A stretch of 64,000 bases of DNA from Cupriavidus sp. AU9028 (GTDB lineage: Bacteria > Pseudomonadota > Gammaproteobacteria > Burkholderiales > Burkholderiaceae), in NCBI RefSeq assembly GCF_019795295.1, contig NZ_JAIMCG010000003.1, positions 186,001 to 250,000 on the forward strand, read 5' to 3'. The notes beneath the pieces were generated by a model. That model ran no database searches. It worked only from the letters and a program-made list of their open reading frames with translations, and was not told the origin of the DNA. Of the stretch, positions 47,056 through 58,389 are shown one piece after another. Every line of letters begins with the position of its first letter. Position 1 is the stretch's first letter. The translations under genes and the position numbers were made by a program.

Positions 47056-48366
47056 CTAGTTGGCCTGGGTAGCGCGATACGCCATCACGCCGGCCACGGT
47101 GTAAAACGATCCGAAGACAAGGATTCTATCATTCTCGGTGGCTCGCTTCAGGGCGTCCCGGTATGCCGCCTCCGGACCCGCGAAGCACGTCACGCTGCTG
47201 TCCGGTCCCGCCTGGAAGCCGGCCTGCTCCAGTTGCCCCTGCAGGTCCGCGGCGGTGGCCGCGCGCGGCGTCGGCAGGTCGCACAGGCACCAGTGATCCA
47301 CCTTGTCGCTCAGGTGCCGCAGGATGCCAGCAATGTCCTTGTCCGCCATCGCGCCGAAGACGGCATAGGTGTAGCGGAAGAACCCCATGTTGTCCAGGCT
47401 CTGCCCCAGCGTGGCGGCCGCGTGCGGATTGTGCGCCACGTCGAGGATGACGGTGGGGCGGCCGGGCATCACCTGGAAGCGCCCTGGCAGCTCGACGAAG
47501 GCCAGGCCGTTGCGCACCTCCTGCGCGCTCACCGGCAGCCGGGGCCGCATCGCCTGCAGGGCGGCCAGCGCCGCCGAGGCGTTGAGCAGCTGGTTGGCCC
47601 CGCGCAGGGCCGGATAGCCCAGCCCGTTCAGCTTGCGGTCGCGCCCGGCCCAGTCCCACTGCTGACGCTCCTGCCCTTTTGCGGCCTGATGGTGGAAATC
47701 GCGCCCCACCAGCCAGAGGTCCGCGCCGATTTCCTCGGCATGCTCGACAAGCGACTTCGGCGGCATCGGGTCGCCGCAGATGGCGGGCACATGCGGGCGG
47801 AAGATGCCGGCCTTCTCGAAGCCGATCGCCTCGCGCGTGTCGCCCAGATACTGCTTGTGATCGATATCGACGCTGGTAACGATCGCGCAATCGGGATCGA
47901 TCACGTTGACCGCATCCAGGCGCCCGCCCAGCCCCACTTCGAGGATCATCGCGTCCAGCCCGGCTGCCGCAAAGGCGTGGATGATCGCCAGCGTGGTGAA
48001 TTCGAAATAGGTCAGGCTGACCGGATCGGCGAAGCTGGTGCGAGCGCGCTCCACTGCCTCGAAGTGCGGCAGCAGCTGCGCATCGGTGGCCATCTCCCCA
48101 TTGATGCGGGCCCGCTCGTTGAAGGTCAGCAGATGCGGCGAGGTATGGCAGCCGACCTTGTAGCCGGCCTCCAGCAGGATCCGCTCCAGCATCGCGCAGG
48201 TGGACCCCTTGCCGTTGGTGCCGCCCACGGTAAACACGACCGCGTCGATGCGCAGCCCCAGCGCTTCCTTGACCCGGGTGATCCGCGTCAGCCCCATGTC
48301 GATGCCGACCGGGTGCGCGGTCTCCAGGTGGGATAGCCATTCGGGCAGGGAGGAGAAGATGGGCAT
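47056..48366 (-). CDS. folC: Bifunctional folylpolyglutamate/dihydrofolate synthase
   Basis: Adds glutamates to folates and makes dihydrofolate from dihydropteroate. ATP loop TVGGTNGKGSTCAMLE (about 48-63), then CHTSPHLLTFNERARING and EVGLGGRLDAVNVIDPD, and the Mur-ligase domain end LDVAHNPHAAATL. Length 436 is usual. It lies between accD and the SPOR-domain gene, as in E. coli. The upstream 180 bases contain repeat copy C. Confidence 0.95.
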   Translation of the reverse strand: MPIFSSLPEWLSHLETAHPVGIDMGLTRITRVKEALGLRIDAVVFTVGGTNGKGSTCAMLERILLEAGYKVGCHTSPHLLTFNERARINGEMATDAQLLPHFEAVERARTSFADPVSLTYFEFTTLAIIHAFAAAGLDAMILEVGLGGRLDAVNVIDPDCAIVTSVDIDHKQYLGDTREAIGFEKAGIFRPHVPAICGDPMPPKSLVEHAEEIGADLWLVGRDFHHQAAKGQERQQWDWAGRDRKLNGLGYPALRGANQLLNASAALAALQAMRPRLPVSAQEVRNGLAFVELPGRFQVMPGRPTVILDVAHNPHAAATLGQSLDNMGFFRYTYAVFGAMADKDIAGILRHLSDKVDHWCLCDLPTPRAATAADLQGQLEQAGFQAGPDSSVTCFAGPEAAYRDALKRATENDRILVFGSFYTVAGVMAYRATQAN

Positions 48367-48422
48367 GGTATGGGTAATTTATATCGTAGGGCGGAGGATG
48401 GGAGGCATGGTGGCGTTCGATG

Positions 48423-48474
48423 GCCCTCTCCCCCACCCCTCTCCCGCGAGCGAGAGAGGGGCCGGGGGAGAGGG
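48423..48474. repeat. GC-rich inverted repeat element, copy C (solo, 52 bp)
   Basis: One hairpin: GCCCTCTCCCCCACCCCTCTC, then CCGCGAGCG, then GAGAGGGGCCGGGGGAGAGGG. The arms differ at one or two positions. Located between folC and accD. Confidence 0.8.
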
Positions 48475-48547
48475 TAGCGCGCGATCCGCACCCCAATGAA
48501 AAACGCGGACCCAGGTCCGCGTCCTCAGCTCACCAGCCGCAAGCCGT

Positions 48548-49420
<873 letters not shown>

Positions 49421-49603
49421 CGAAAGCTCCTTACGGATCGGGGCCGTTCCGCACGCCGCGCAGGGCGCCGCGGACGCAGCGCTGCGGCCGCCGGCGAGGG
49501 GCGGTCCGTCAGCAAACAGGCCCGGAATGTACCACGGACGCCGCCCGGACATGAAACCGGCATACGAACCGCCACACCGGCCCGGCCATGCCCGTCAGCG
49601 CGT

Positions 49604-50404
49604 TCAGGCGGCATCGAGTGCCGTCCGGATCTCCGCAATAAACGAACGCAGCGATTGTACCGCCTGGTCGCGGGGGGCATCCTCCAGCAGCTGGACCAGC
49701 CGGCTGCCGATCACCACCGCGTCCGCCACGCTGCCGATGGCTCGCGCGGTCTGTGCGTCGCGGATACCGAAGCCGACGCCCACCGGCAGGTTGGCGTGCC
49801 GCTTGATCAGCGGCAGCCGGGCGGCGACGCTGTCCAGGTCCAGCGTGGCCGAGCCGGTCACGCCCTTCAGCGAGACGTAGTACAGGTAACCGCTGGCCAT
49901 GCGCGCCACCGCCTCGATGCGGCTGTCGGTGGTAGTCGGCGCCAGCAGGAAGATCGGATCGATGCCGTTCTCGCGCATCAGCAGAGCGAACGACTCGCAC
50001 TCCTCGGGCGGGTAGTCGACCACCAGCACGCCGTCCACACCGGCCTCGCGCGCGGCGGCGGCAAAGGCCTGTTCGCCCATCCGCTCGATCGGATTGGCGT
50101 AGCCCATCAGCACCACCGGGGTGTCGTTGTCGCGCTGGCGGAACTCGCGCACCCAGGCCAGCACCTGCGTCAGGCTCACGCCCTTGGCCAGCGCCCGCTC
50201 GGACGCCCGCTGGATCACCGGGCCGTCGGCCATCGGGTCGGAGAACGGCACGCCCAGCTCGATCACATTGGCGCCCCCTTCCACCAGCGCATGCATCAGC
50301 GCCACGGTCAGGCCGGGCTCGGGATCGCCGGCGGTGATGAACGGGATCAGGCCCTTCTTGCCTTGAGCGGACAGCGCCGCGAAAGTCGATTGGATGCGGG
50401 ACAT
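49604..50404 (-). CDS. trpA: Tryptophan synthase alpha subunit
   Basis: Cleaves indole-3-glycerol phosphate to indole, passed to TrpB. Catalytic Glu in [19 protein letters not shown] and Asp in [14 protein letters not shown] are present; phosphate-binding [11 protein letters not shown] and VVIGSRLV. 266 residues from ATG 50404. It begins 2 bases after the methyltransferase stop, so it is tightly coupled. The frame stays open upstream but overlaps the methyltransferase gene, so that longer version is not real. Confidence 0.96.
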   Translation of the reverse strand: MSRIQSTFAALSAQGKKGLIPFITAGDPEPGLTVALMHALVEGGANVIELGVPFSDPMADGPVIQRASERALAKGVSLTQVLAWVREFRQRDNDTPVVLMGYANPIERMGEQAFAAAAREAGVDGVLVVDYPPEECESFALLMRENGIDPIFLLAPTTTDSRIEAVARMASGYLYYVSLKGVTGSATLDLDSVAARLPLIKRHANLPVGVGFGIRDAQTARAIGSVADAVVIGSRLVQLLEDAPRDQAVQSLRSFIAEIRTALDAA

Positions 50405-50406
50405 GG

Positions 50407-51366
50407 TCAGGATACGAGCTGCTGGGAGGAAGCGTCGGACGCGCTGGCATCGGACACGCTCAGATCGGGGGAAACGGCGTCCGCGGACGCGGCGGCGGCC
50501 GACGCGGCGTGGACCGCCGCAGGCGCGAGCGGCATCACGCCGCCGACGCGCGCGCGCGCCACTTCCACGTACTGCGGATTGATCTCGAAGCCGATGAAGC
50601 GCCGGCCGTGCCTGGCGCACGCCACCGCGGTGGTGCCGCTGCCGGTGAACGGGTCCAGCACCAGGCCGCCCGGCGGGCAGCTGGACAGCACCATGCGCTC
50701 CACGATCTCCAGCGGCTTCTGGGTCGGATGATCGGCCCGCTCCGGATCCTGCCGGTGGATACGCGGCACGCTCCACAGATCCTTCGGGTTATAGCCCATC
50801 TCCAGCCATTTCTTGCCCTCGAAGCGGGGCCGGCTGCGCGCCTTCTTGGTCTCGGCGTCGTAGGGCACGCGCACCGGATCGAGATCGAAGTAGTAGTCGC
50901 GGGCCTTGGCAAAGAAGCCGATATTGTCGTGCACCGACGAATACTTGCGCGTGGTGCCGCCCATGCTCGGCACGCGCCGGTCCCAGATGATCTCGTTGAT
51001 CATCGTCAGGCGGCGCTTGAGCATCACGAACAGCTCCGGCGAATACTGCCAGGTGCAGAACAGATACAGCGTGCCGCGCGGCGACAGCTTGGGCACCACC
51101 GCGTCGATCCAGCGCTCGGACCACTCCAGATAAGCCTGGCCGGACAGCCGGTCGGAATCGTTGCCGTAGTCCTTGCCCAGCCCGTAGGGCGGGTCGGCCA
51201 CGATCAGGTCGATCGATTCGTCGGCCAGGCGCCGGATGCCGTCCAGCACATCCTCCTGGTACAGCAGCGACGACAGCGCCGGCGGCGCGCACAGGGCAAT
51301 GGGACCGTCTGCCGGCGCCGGAGCGCCGGCAAACAGATCGTCGGCCGGGGAGAACAGGTCGCGCAT
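50407..51366 (-). CDS. Orphan DNA methyltransferase, beta-class, within the trp operon
   Basis: 319 residues. DPPY motif in [20 protein letters not shown] (about residue 54) and later the SAM-binding [20 protein letters not shown] with [15 protein letters not shown]; motif IV before motif I marks the beta-class, and DPPY suggests N6-adenine. Between them [21 protein letters not shown] and [11 protein letters not shown] are typical. A Ser/Ala/Asp-rich tail of 45 residues follows. No restriction enzyme gene is near. It overlaps trpB (TGATG) and is 2 bases from trpA. A homolog is known in Ralstonia between trpB and trpA, linked to GTWWAC methylation, as I recall; not checked here. Confidence 0.92.
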   Translation of the reverse strand: MRDLFSPADDLFAGAPAPADGPIALCAPPALSSLLYQEDVLDGIRRLADESIDLIVADPPYGLGKDYGNDSDRLSGQAYLEWSERWIDAVVPKLSPRGTLYLFCTWQYSPELFVMLKRRLTMINEIIWDRRVPSMGGTTRKYSSVHDNIGFFAKARDYYFDLDPVRVPYDAETKKARSRPRFEGKKWLEMGYNPKDLWSVPRIHRQDPERADHPTQKPLEIVERMVLSSCPPGGLVLDPFTGSGTTAVACARHGRRFIGFEINPQYVEVARARVGGVMPLAPAAVHAASAAAASADAVSPDLSVSDASASDASSQQLVS

Positions 51367-52559
51367 CAGAGCACCAGCCCCGCGCGTTCGGCCACCGTGT
51401 GCATGTCCTTGTCGCCGCGGCCGGACAGGTTGACCAGCAGCAGCTGGTCCCTGGGCAGCGTTGGCGCCAGCTTGGCGGCATAGGCGATCGCATGGCTCGA
51501 TTCCAGCGCCGGAATGATGCCTTCGATGCGGCAGCAGTCGTGGAAGGCGCGCAGCGCTTCGTCGTCGTCGATGCAGACGTAGTCGGCGCGGCCGATGTCC
51601 TTCAGCCAGGCATGCTCGGGGCCGACGCCGGGATAGTCCAGTCCCGCCGACACCGAGTGGGTCTCGATGATCTGGCCGTCGGCATCCTGCAGCAGATAGG
51701 TGCGGTTGCCGTGCAGCACGCCGGGCGAGCCGGCGGTCAGCGAGGCGGCATGGTGGCCCGTGTCGATGCCGTTGCCGGCTGCCTCGACGCCGATCAGCTT
51801 GACGTCGGTCAGATCGATATACGGGTGGAAGATGCCCATGGCATTCGAGCCGCCGCCGACGCAGGCGATCACCGCATCCGGCTGGCGGCCGGTCATCTCG
51901 GGCATCTGCACCTTGGCCTCTTCGCCGATCACGCACTGGAAGTCGCGCACCATCATCGGATACGGATGCGGGCCGGCCACGGTGCCGATGATGTAGAAGG
52001 TGTTCTCGACATTGGTGACCCAGTCGCGCATCGCCTCGTTCAGCGCGTCCTTGAGCGTGCGCGAGCCGCTTTCCACCGGCACCACGGTGGCGCCGAGCAG
52101 CTTCATGCGGTACACGTTGGCCGCCTGGCGCTTGACGTCCTCGGCGCCCATGTACACCACGCACTCCATGCCGAAGCGAGCGGCGATGGTGGCGGTCGCC
52201 ACGCCGTGCTGGCCGGCGCCGGTTTCCGCGATCACGCGGGGCTTGCCCATCCGCTTGGCAAGCAGCGCCTGGCCGATGACGTTGTTGATCTTGTGGGCGC
52301 CGGTGTGATTCAGGTCCTCCCGCTTGAAATAGATCTGTGCGCCGCCGAGCATCTCGCTCCAGCGCTGCGCGTGATAGATCGGCGAGGGACGGCCGACGAA
52401 GTGCTTCAGCTCGCGGCGGTACTCCGCATCGAACTCGGGGTCCTTGCTCAGGCGCTCGTAGGCCTCGCGCAGCTCGTCCAGCGCATGGGTCAGGGTTTCG
52501 GAAACGAAGGTACCGCCATAGGGGCCGAAATGGCCGCGGGTATCGGGCAGGTCATACAT
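51366..52559 (-). CDS. trpB: Tryptophan synthase beta subunit
   Basis: PLP enzyme making tryptophan from indole and serine. PLP Lys in [20 protein letters not shown] (about residue 88), glycine loop [12 protein letters not shown], and [10 protein letters not shown] at the N terminus. From ATG 52559 it is 397 residues. It is 134 bases after trpF and overlaps the methyltransferase gene. The trpC, trpD, trpE and trpG genes are not in the window. Confidence 0.97.
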   Translation of the reverse strand: MYDLPDTRGHFGPYGGTFVSETLTHALDELREAYERLSKDPEFDAEYRRELKHFVGRPSPIYHAQRWSEMLGGAQIYFKREDLNHTGAHKINNVIGQALLAKRMGKPRVIAETGAGQHGVATATIAARFGMECVVYMGAEDVKRQAANVYRMKLLGATVVPVESGSRTLKDALNEAMRDWVTNVENTFYIIGTVAGPHPYPMMVRDFQCVIGEEAKVQMPEMTGRQPDAVIACVGGGSNAMGIFHPYIDLTDVKLIGVEAAGNGIDTGHHAASLTAGSPGVLHGNRTYLLQDADGQIIETHSVSAGLDYPGVGPEHAWLKDIGRADYVCIDDDEALRAFHDCCRIEGIIPALESSHAIAYAAKLAPTLPRDQLLLVNLSGRGDKDMHTVAERAGLVL

Positions 52560-52693
52560 GGTCGGAAGCGTCCTGGTGGCGCGCCGGGCAGACTGGAACC
52601 GGCAGCGCGACGAAGAGAAACACCTGGCGTGGCGCGAGCGCGCCGGCCAGAGCGGAACCATCGGGAATCATTCGGAAGACAGCGGCGGGGCCG

Positions 52694-53446
52694 TCATATG
52701 GCGTCCGCAGCACGCACGGCGCGGACAAACTCGGCAATGCGGGCCGGATCCTTGATCCCCTTGGCGACCTCGACGCCGCTGCTGACATCCACAGCGTAAG
52801 GCCGCACGCGCTCAATCGCGCCAGCGACGTTTTGCGCGTTCAACCCACCACTCAAAACGATGCGAGGAGCGGCGCTTGCGGTCGGGGTGCCGGTACATGT
52901 TTCGGAGCTTTGCGGAATCCAGCCGGTAGGGATCAGGGTCCAGTCGAAGGCGTGTCCGCCGCCGCCATAGCCCTCGACGAAGGCGTCGAGCAGCAATGCC
53001 GCCGCGTCACGATAGTGTTCGCCGAATTCTACCAAATCGAGCCCCGGGCGCACGCGCGCCGCCCGCAGGAAGGGCAGCCCGCTGCGCTGGGCGGCAAGTG
53101 CGCAGGCCTGGGGCGTTTCGTCACCGTGAAACTGCAGCAGGGACAAGGGCACCCGCTCGGTCACGTGCGCCACCTCGTCGGCATCGGCGTTGACGAACAG
53201 GCCCACCACGGCGACGAACGGGCCGGCGGCTTCCGCCAGCGCAGCGGCGCGCACCACATCGACATGGCGCGGGCTGCCCGGGTAGAACACCAGCCCGATT
53301 GCGTCGGCCCCCGCATCGACGGCGGCGCGCACGTCCTCCTCGCGGGTCAGGCCGCAGATCTTGACGCGCGTGCGGGGCCGCACCATCCGCGCAACGGCGG
53401 CGTCGATGGCCGGCGTCTCAGGATTGGTCGGGGACGGGGCTTGCAT
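52694..53446 (-). CDS. trpF: Phosphoribosylanthranilate isomerase
   Basis: Converts phosphoribosylanthranilate to CdRP. Barrel motifs: [20 protein letters not shown] (catalytic Cys), [15 protein letters not shown] and [18 protein letters not shown]. The start at 53446 has GGAG 10 bases upstream; an earlier ATG at 53461 is open and both overlap the end of truA (by about 29 or 44 bases). 250 residues, longer than the usual 200, through a 30-residue lead and an insertion near residue 190 ([15 protein letters not shown]) before the conserved RIVLSGGL. Confidence 0.92.
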   Translation of the reverse strand: MQAPSPTNPETPAIDAAVARMVRPRTRVKICGLTREEDVRAAVDAGADAIGLVFYPGSPRHVDVVRAAALAEAAGPFVAVVGLFVNADADEVAHVTERVPLSLLQFHGDETPQACALAAQRSGLPFLRAARVRPGLDLVEFGEHYRDAAALLLDAFVEGYGGGGHAFDWTLIPTGWIPQSSETCTGTPTASAAPRIVLSGGLNAQNVAGAIERVRPYAVDVSSGVEVAKGIKDPARIAEFVRAVRAADAI

Positions 53447-54254
53447 CGGCAAAGACTCCATGGAACAGGCTGCCCGCGGCGTCGGTCGCCGGGATGCCGA
53501 AGCGTTCAGGATAGCGCACGCCGGCCAGATACAGGCCGTCGGGCATGAAGGTGGGCGCGGCCATGCTGCGCTGCCGGGATGCCAGCACCTCTTCCATCCA
53601 GCTGGCTGGATACCGGCCCCGCCCGATCGCCACCAGGCATCCCATCAGGTTGCGCACCATGTGATGCAGGAAGGCGCTGGCGCGCAGCCGCACGAAGACC
53701 CAGTCGCCATCGCCGTGAATCGATATCTCGTACATGGTCTTGACCGGCGACTTCGCCTGGCATTCGGCGGCGCGGAAAGCGGAGAAATCGTGCTCGCCGA
53801 GCAGGCAGGCGGCCGCCTGCCGCATGGCTGGCACATCGAGCCGCTTGCCCGGCGGCAACATCAGGTAGCCGGCGCGGCCATGGATCAGCGGTGCCCGGTG
53901 GGGTCCGGTATGCAGCGCGTAGTAGTAGCAGCGCTCGAAGGCGGCGAAGCGCGCATGAAACTCATCCGGGACTTCCTTCGCCCACTGCAGCGCAATGGTG
54001 GGCGGCAGGAAGGCGTTGACGCCACGCACCCAGGAGAAGGTCTCGCGCGACAGCCCGGTGTCCAGATGAATGACCTGCCCCAGCGCATGCACGCCGGCAT
54101 CGGTGCGGCCCGCGACCGTGGTCAGCAGCCGCGTGCCGGCGAAGCGCTCGATCGCGTCCTCCAGCGTGTCCTGCACCGTATTGCGGTGCGGCTGCGACTG
54201 CCAGCCGGAGAAGGCGGTGCCGTCATAGTGGAGGCCGAGGGCGAGGCGGGTCAT
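53418..54254 (-). CDS. truA: tRNA pseudouridine synthase A
   Basis: Modifies uridines 38-40 in the anticodon stem. The catalytic Asp is in [18 protein letters not shown] (about residue 52), with [19 protein letters not shown] at the N terminus and [19 protein letters not shown] near the end. Length 278 is normal. It overlaps trpF and is downstream of fimV by 112 bases. fimV-truA-trpF-trpB is a common order in proteobacteria. Confidence 0.96.
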   Translation of the reverse strand: MTRLALGLHYDGTAFSGWQSQPHRNTVQDTLEDAIERFAGTRLLTTVAGRTDAGVHALGQVIHLDTGLSRETFSWVRGVNAFLPPTIALQWAKEVPDEFHARFAAFERCYYYALHTGPHRAPLIHGRAGYLMLPPGKRLDVPAMRQAAACLLGEHDFSAFRAAECQAKSPVKTMYEISIHGDGDWVFVRLRASAFLHHMVRNLMGCLVAIGRGRYPASWMEEVLASRQRSMAAPTFMPDGLYLAGVRYPERFGIPATDAAGSLFHGVFADASPVPDQS

Positions 54255-54366
54255 GGAGGCGGCCGGAAGACTGGACAGAGGGCGTTGACTGAGGGCGCGC
54301 GGCGCAAGGCGCCAGCGCGAGGGCCGGCGCCCGGGGCGCCACGCCCCGCCAAAACCCTCGATGATA

Positions 54367-56481
54367 TCAGTCCAGCGCCCGGCGCAGCGCCAGCACCTCG
54401 TCGCCCAGCCACCCCCCTGCCGATGCCTCGATCTCGTTCAGCAGCGCGGCGGCGCCGTCACGATCGCCCAGCGCCAGGCGCTCGCGCGCCAGCTCCAGCT
54501 TGCGGTGCAAGGCCCGCTCTGCCTCCGTGCCCGACAACACCCTGCCGCCTCCGAGGACCGTGACGTCGTCCGGATCCAGGTCGAGCGAGATCGACGACAT
54601 GTCGAAGACCGGGCGATGGGCGCTGGCGCCGGCAGCAGGGTCGGGGCGATGCCAGCCATCGTGTGGCGCCTGCCCGTCCCGTTCCTCGGCGTCCTCGGCC
54701 AGGTCGTCCTCGTCCAGGTCCTGCCGCGGCTCGTCGCTTGCCATGTCGCTTGCCATGTCGTCCTTGCCGGGCCGCCCCGCCTGCCCGACCGCCGGCGGAA
54801 AGGCATCGAGCGGCAGCGACAGCGCCGCAAGCGCCCGGGCACGCTCGTCCAGTTCCTGCTGAGGTACCAACGGTTCGGCCTCGAGCACCAGGTCCAGGTC
54901 GTCATCGCTGCGGGCACTGGCACCATAGGCGCCACCGTAGCCCGCGCCATGGCCCGGCCCATGCCCACCGCCAGCGGCGGCTGCGTGAGGGAAGACGATA
55001 TCGACCTCTTCCCAGCCGTCTTCCGCTGCCGGCCGGCGCCGGCGCGCCAGCCAGAAGCCGGCAAGCAAGGCGCCCGCCACGCCCGCACCCGGCAGCAGCC
55101 ACGGACCCGTCAATACCGAACGCACGTCGGCAGCCGCGCGGGCCTGCGGGGACGATGCGGAGGAAGCGGTCACGGTGCTCTCCAGCCCGCCGCCAGCCGC
55201 CCCAGCACCGCCCGCGCCCGATGCGACGCCGCCCGCCGTGCCGGACGACGATCCGGCCCGCGTCAATGGCGCCGTTGCCGGAGCCTGCTGCGCAGCGCCC
55301 TGCGCCAGCTCCTGGTTTTTCATCTCCAGCAGCTTCTGCATGTCGCCGACGTTCTTGCGCAATTCCGACAGCCGCTGCTCGGCCTCACGCAATTGCCGCT
55401 GGCGGGCGATGTCGTCCTCGGGGCCAGGCCTGGCGGCCTCCTTCGCGCTCGCGACCTTGGCGTCGGATGGGACCGCGGATTCCGGCTTGCTCAGCCGCAA
55501 TTCATCGCGCGGCCCGGCTGCCGGCCCCGCTTCCCTGACCCGTGCCGTCACGGAACCGCGCTGCTCGTGCGCCTTGTCCGGGGTCACCGGCGCCGTCGTC
55601 GCCGCGCCGGCGAGGCGGTCCCGGTAGGACTCGAATTGCTCGTTGCGCACGACGATGTCGTGCGGCGCCTGCGACGGCGCCGCGGGCGAACCCGGCAGCC
55701 TGGCGGGCAGCGACAGGACCGCGCCCTCCATCAGCAGGTTCATGTTGCCGTTGATGAAGGCGTGCGGATTGGCATGGTACAGCGCGGCCACCAGCTGATC
55801 GACCGTCAGGGCCTGCGCGCCCGGGGGCATCGAAGTGGCGGCCTGTTCGGCGATGCGGTACAGATGATCGCCCCGCTGCACCTTGTAGCTGCCGCCCGGC
55901 ACTGGCGCGGCATTGCCTGGCTGCGGCGCGGGCGCACTACCCTGGGGCCCCGGCGCCTGGTCGGCTGGCACAGCCGCACGCGCGGACGGGGCGACGATCG
56001 GCGCCTCCTTCTCGCGTCCGGCCTGACGCCTGGCCTGCGGCTCCTCTACCAGCATGGCGATCGCACGGGACTGCCGTCCGCTGGCCCAGCGCATCTCCAG
56101 CAGCAGCTCGAGCATGGGCTGCTGCACCGCTCGTGTCGAGCGAAGGCGGGCGACAAGGCTGCCGTCGGGCCTGGGCACCACTTGCGCGGTCATGCCGACC
56201 GCCTCGGGGGGATAGGACATGCCGGCGTAGCCATAGGCTTCGGCAGCGGCGATGCCCACCTTTAGCGACCTGGCCTCCTCGGGCGATATGTCCTTGATAT
56301 CGATCTCGGCGCGCAGCGGTTGTCCCACCTGCGACAGCACCCGCACCTCACCGAACACGGCGGCATGGGCGGCCGGCATGGAAGACAGCAGCGCAATCGC
56401 GGCACAGGCCAGCCGCGTGCGGCGCCGGCTGGCGGACCCGCTGTCTGCTCCGTCGTTGCTGCGATCCTGGGTTGTCTTCAA
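54367..56481 (-). CDS. fimV: FimV/HubP-type polar scaffold protein
   Basis: FimV organises the cell pole and supports type IV pilus function and twitching. A signal peptide ([19 protein letters not shown]) is followed by the FimV N-terminal domain ([20 protein letters not shown]), LysM-like [16 protein letters not shown] near residue 199 and [20 protein letters not shown], a coiled coil around 360-400, one membrane span ([20 protein letters not shown]) and an acidic cytosolic tail with [11 protein letters not shown]. Size 704 is in range. It starts with TTG at 56481, preceded by GAGGGAG. The C-terminal end matches the FimV helical domain. Confidence 0.9.
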   Translation of the reverse strand: MKTTQDRSNDGADSGSASRRRTRLACAAIALLSSMPAAHAAVFGEVRVLSQVGQPLRAEIDIKDISPEEARSLKVGIAAAEAYGYAGMSYPPEAVGMTAQVVPRPDGSLVARLRSTRAVQQPMLELLLEMRWASGRQSRAIAMLVEEPQARRQAGREKEAPIVAPSARAAVPADQAPGPQGSAPAPQPGNAAPVPGGSYKVQRGDHLYRIAEQAATSMPPGAQALTVDQLVAALYHANPHAFINGNMNLLMEGAVLSLPARLPGSPAAPSQAPHDIVVRNEQFESYRDRLAGAATTAPVTPDKAHEQRGSVTARVREAGPAAGPRDELRLSKPESAVPSDAKVASAKEAARPGPEDDIARQRQLREAEQRLSELRKNVGDMQKLLEMKNQELAQGAAQQAPATAPLTRAGSSSGTAGGVASGAGGAGAAGGGLESTVTASSASSPQARAAADVRSVLTGPWLLPGAGVAGALLAGFWLARRRRPAAEDGWEEVDIVFPHAAAAGGGHGPGHGAGYGGAYGASARSDDDLDLVLEAEPLVPQQELDERARALAALSLPLDAFPPAVGQAGRPGKDDMASDMASDEPRQDLDEDDLAEDAEERDGQAPHDGWHRPDPAAGASAHRPVFDMSSISLDLDPDDVTVLGGGRVLSGTEAERALHRKLELARERLALGDRDGAAALLNEIEASAGGWLGDEVLALRRALD

Positions 56482-56799
56482 CTGCGGCTCCCTCTCTTTC
56501 GATTTGCCCCTGCGCCGGGGTCTTGCAGGGGTAGTAAGCGCTGCCTACCACCGCCGCCCCGGTATTGTCTACGATGAGTTCCACAACAGCGAGTCAGCAA
56601 TACGGTTGATTGCCGTGGAAAACCCTTGTAATGCGGCGCTTGAGCCGCCATCCGGGTCGCAAAAGAAACGAAAACGCCGCGCTGGGAGCGCGGCGTTTCT
56701 GTCCGGGGATCGGTGATTCAGGATGGCCGTTGCCCGACCGCAACGAAAATTGCTGACCGGGAAGGTCCCGGCCGCTCCTGCCTTCCACCAGATGTCTTA
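56482..56799 (-). other. fimV-asd intergenic region
   Basis: 318 bases. It holds the asd terminator (56672-56698) and the fimV leader with the GAGGGAG binding site. An AT-rich patch around 56556-56575 (TATTGTCTACGATGAG) on the minus strand could contain the fimV promoter, but no clear hexamers were identified. No gene is seen. Confidence 0.5.
56672..56698 (-). terminator. Terminator of asd
   Basis: Twelve-base perfect stem AAACGCCGCGCT/AGCGCGGCGTTT with a GGG loop, located 102 bases after asd. On the minus strand the tail continues TCGTTTCTTTT, an interrupted T-rich run. Confidence 0.8.
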
Positions 56800-57936
56800 T
56801 TACTTCTCGATCAGGATGCGCAGCATGCGGCGCAGCGGCTCGGCGGCGCCCCACAGCAACTGGTCGCCGACGGTGAAGGCCGACAGGTATTCGCCGCCCA
56901 TCTGCATCTTGCGCAGGCGCCCGACCGGAATGGTCAGCGTGCCGGTCACCGCAGCCGGGGTCAGGTCGGTCATGCTGGCTTCACGCGTATTCGGCACGAC
57001 CTTGGCCCACGGGTTGTGGGCGGCCAGCATGCCTTCGATCTCGTCCAGCGGCACATCCTTGCGCAGCTTGATCGTCAGCGCCTGCGAGTGGCAGCGCATC
57101 GCGCCGATCCGCACGCACAGGCCATCGACCGCGATCGGCGCGGCGCCGGTCGCACCCAGGAAGCCGTCGCCGCGGCCCAGAATCTTGTTGGTCTCGGCGC
57201 CGCCCTTCCATTCCTCTCGCGACTGGCCGTTACCCAGGTCCTTGTCGATCCAGGGGATCAGGTTGCCCGCGAGCGGCACGCCGAACTGCTTCGTCTCCTC
57301 GGCGGATAGCCCGTGCTGCGTCGACAGGATGGCCCGGTCGATTTCGAGGATGGCCGAGGCCGGGTCGTCCAGCAGCGGCTTGACGGCGGCATTCAAGGTG
57401 CCGAACTGGGTCAGCAGCTCGCGCATGTGCTGCGCACCGCCGCCCGAGGCCGCCTGGTAGGTCATCGAGGTCATCCACTCCACCAGGTCGTTCTGGAACA
57501 GACCGCCCAGGCCCATCAGCATGCAGCTGACCGTGCAGTTGCCACCGACGAAGTTCTTCACACCCTTGGACAGCGCGTCCTTGATCACGCCCTGGTTGAC
57601 CGGATCCAGCACGATGATCGCATCGTCCTTCATCCGCAGCGACGACGCGGCGTCGATCCAGTAGCCCTTCCAGCCGGCTTCACGCAGCTTCGGGAAGACC
57701 TCGTTGGTGTAGTCGCCGCCCTGCGCGGTCAGCACCACGTCGCAGCGCTTGAGCGCGGCGATATCGTTCGCGTCCTGCAGCGTGGTTTCGTTCTTCGCCA
57801 TCGCCGGCGCCTTGCCGCCCGCGTTGGACGTGCTGAAGAAAATCGGTTCGATATGGTCGAAATCGCGCTCTTCCTGCATGCGCTGCATCAGCACGCTGCC
57901 GACCATTCCCCGCCAACCGACGAGACCTACAATCAT
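56800..57936 (-). CDS. asd: Aspartate-semialdehyde dehydrogenase
   Basis: NADPH-dependent reduction of aspartyl phosphate, the branch point to lysine/diaminopimelate, methionine and threonine. N-terminal [18 protein letters not shown], active Cys in [17 protein letters not shown] and catalytic His in [16 protein letters not shown]. Length 378 is typical of the proteobacterial type (E. coli 367). It is downstream of leuB, and ends 102 bases before a strong terminator. Confidence 0.96.
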   Translation of the reverse strand: MIVGLVGWRGMVGSVLMQRMQEERDFDHIEPIFFSTSNAGGKAPAMAKNETTLQDANDIAALKRCDVVLTAQGGDYTNEVFPKLREAGWKGYWIDAASSLRMKDDAIIVLDPVNQGVIKDALSKGVKNFVGGNCTVSCMLMGLGGLFQNDLVEWMTSMTYQAASGGGAQHMRELLTQFGTLNAAVKPLLDDPASAILEIDRAILSTQHGLSAEETKQFGVPLAGNLIPWIDKDLGNGQSREEWKGGAETNKILGRGDGFLGATGAAPIAVDGLCVRIGAMRCHSQALTIKLRKDVPLDEIEGMLAAHNPWAKVVPNTREASMTDLTPAAVTGTLTIPVGRLRKMQMGGEYLSAFTVGDQLLWGAAEPLRRMLRILIEK

Positions 57937-58026
57937 GACTAACCTCGGATGTGATTTGGAACCTTCCCCGCTTCTTGCTCGCCCGGCGTGGCTGCGCGGG
58001 GAAGACGGGCAGGCACGACGAACGAT

Positions 58027-58179
58027 CTAGCGGATCGCTTTCTTGGTAATGGTTTTAATCGTCGTTGCGGTGATCGCTGCCTGCAGCGCGTGCGCGCGCG
58101 AACCCGCGCCGGCGGTGCCACGGGTAGCGGTCAGCGCGGCAGATTCCTTGGTCAGGAGGCGGCGGGCGGCGGAAAGCAT
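58027..58179 (-). CDS. Possible small basic protein in the leuB-asd gap (50 codons)
   Basis: An open frame from ATG 58179 to TAG gives 50 residues, beginning MLSAARRLLTKESAALTATR and ending ATTIKTITKKAIR. It is basic and has an amphipathic-looking C terminus, but there is no good Shine-Dalgarno. TGTAGACT 8 bases before the ATG could be an extended -10, which would make the transcript leaderless or nearly so. I do not recognise it. It may equally be the untranslated start of the asd transcript. Confidence 0.3.
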   Translation of the reverse strand: MLSAARRLLTKESAALTATRGTAGAGSRAHALQAAITATTIKTITKKAIR

Positions 58180-58255
58180 CGCGAAAGTCTACACGATTTT
58201 GTGGTAGCAGGGCGCGCGAAGGACGGGGGTTGCGTCAGTGGTACGGAGGCGCTTT

Positions 58256-58373
58256 GCCCTCTCCCTCGGCCCCTCTCTCCCGCGAGCGGGCGAGGGGAGC
58301 GAACCAGCAGCATGTCAACGGCTCTCGGTGTGCTCCCCTCTCCCGCCTGCGGGAGAGGGGCGGGGGAGAGGGC
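58256..58373. repeat. GC-rich inverted repeat element, copy D (complete, 118 bp)
   Basis: Ends GCCCTCTCCCTCGGCCCC and GGGGCGGGGGAGAGGGC are inverted and nearly identical. Inside are two hairpin halves (around 58282-58299 and 58332-58360) separated by GAACCAGCAGCATGTCAACG. Same layout as copy B with a longer linker. It lies directly before the leuB stop region. Confidence 0.85.
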
Positions 58374-58389
58374 AAGCGCCCTGCCCCCC

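Noticed and set aside
50405-50776. Longer trpA frame running back into the methyltransferase gene
   Set aside because: The upstream codons read methyltransferase DNA in another frame. The ATG at 50404 gives the usual 266-residue TrpA.
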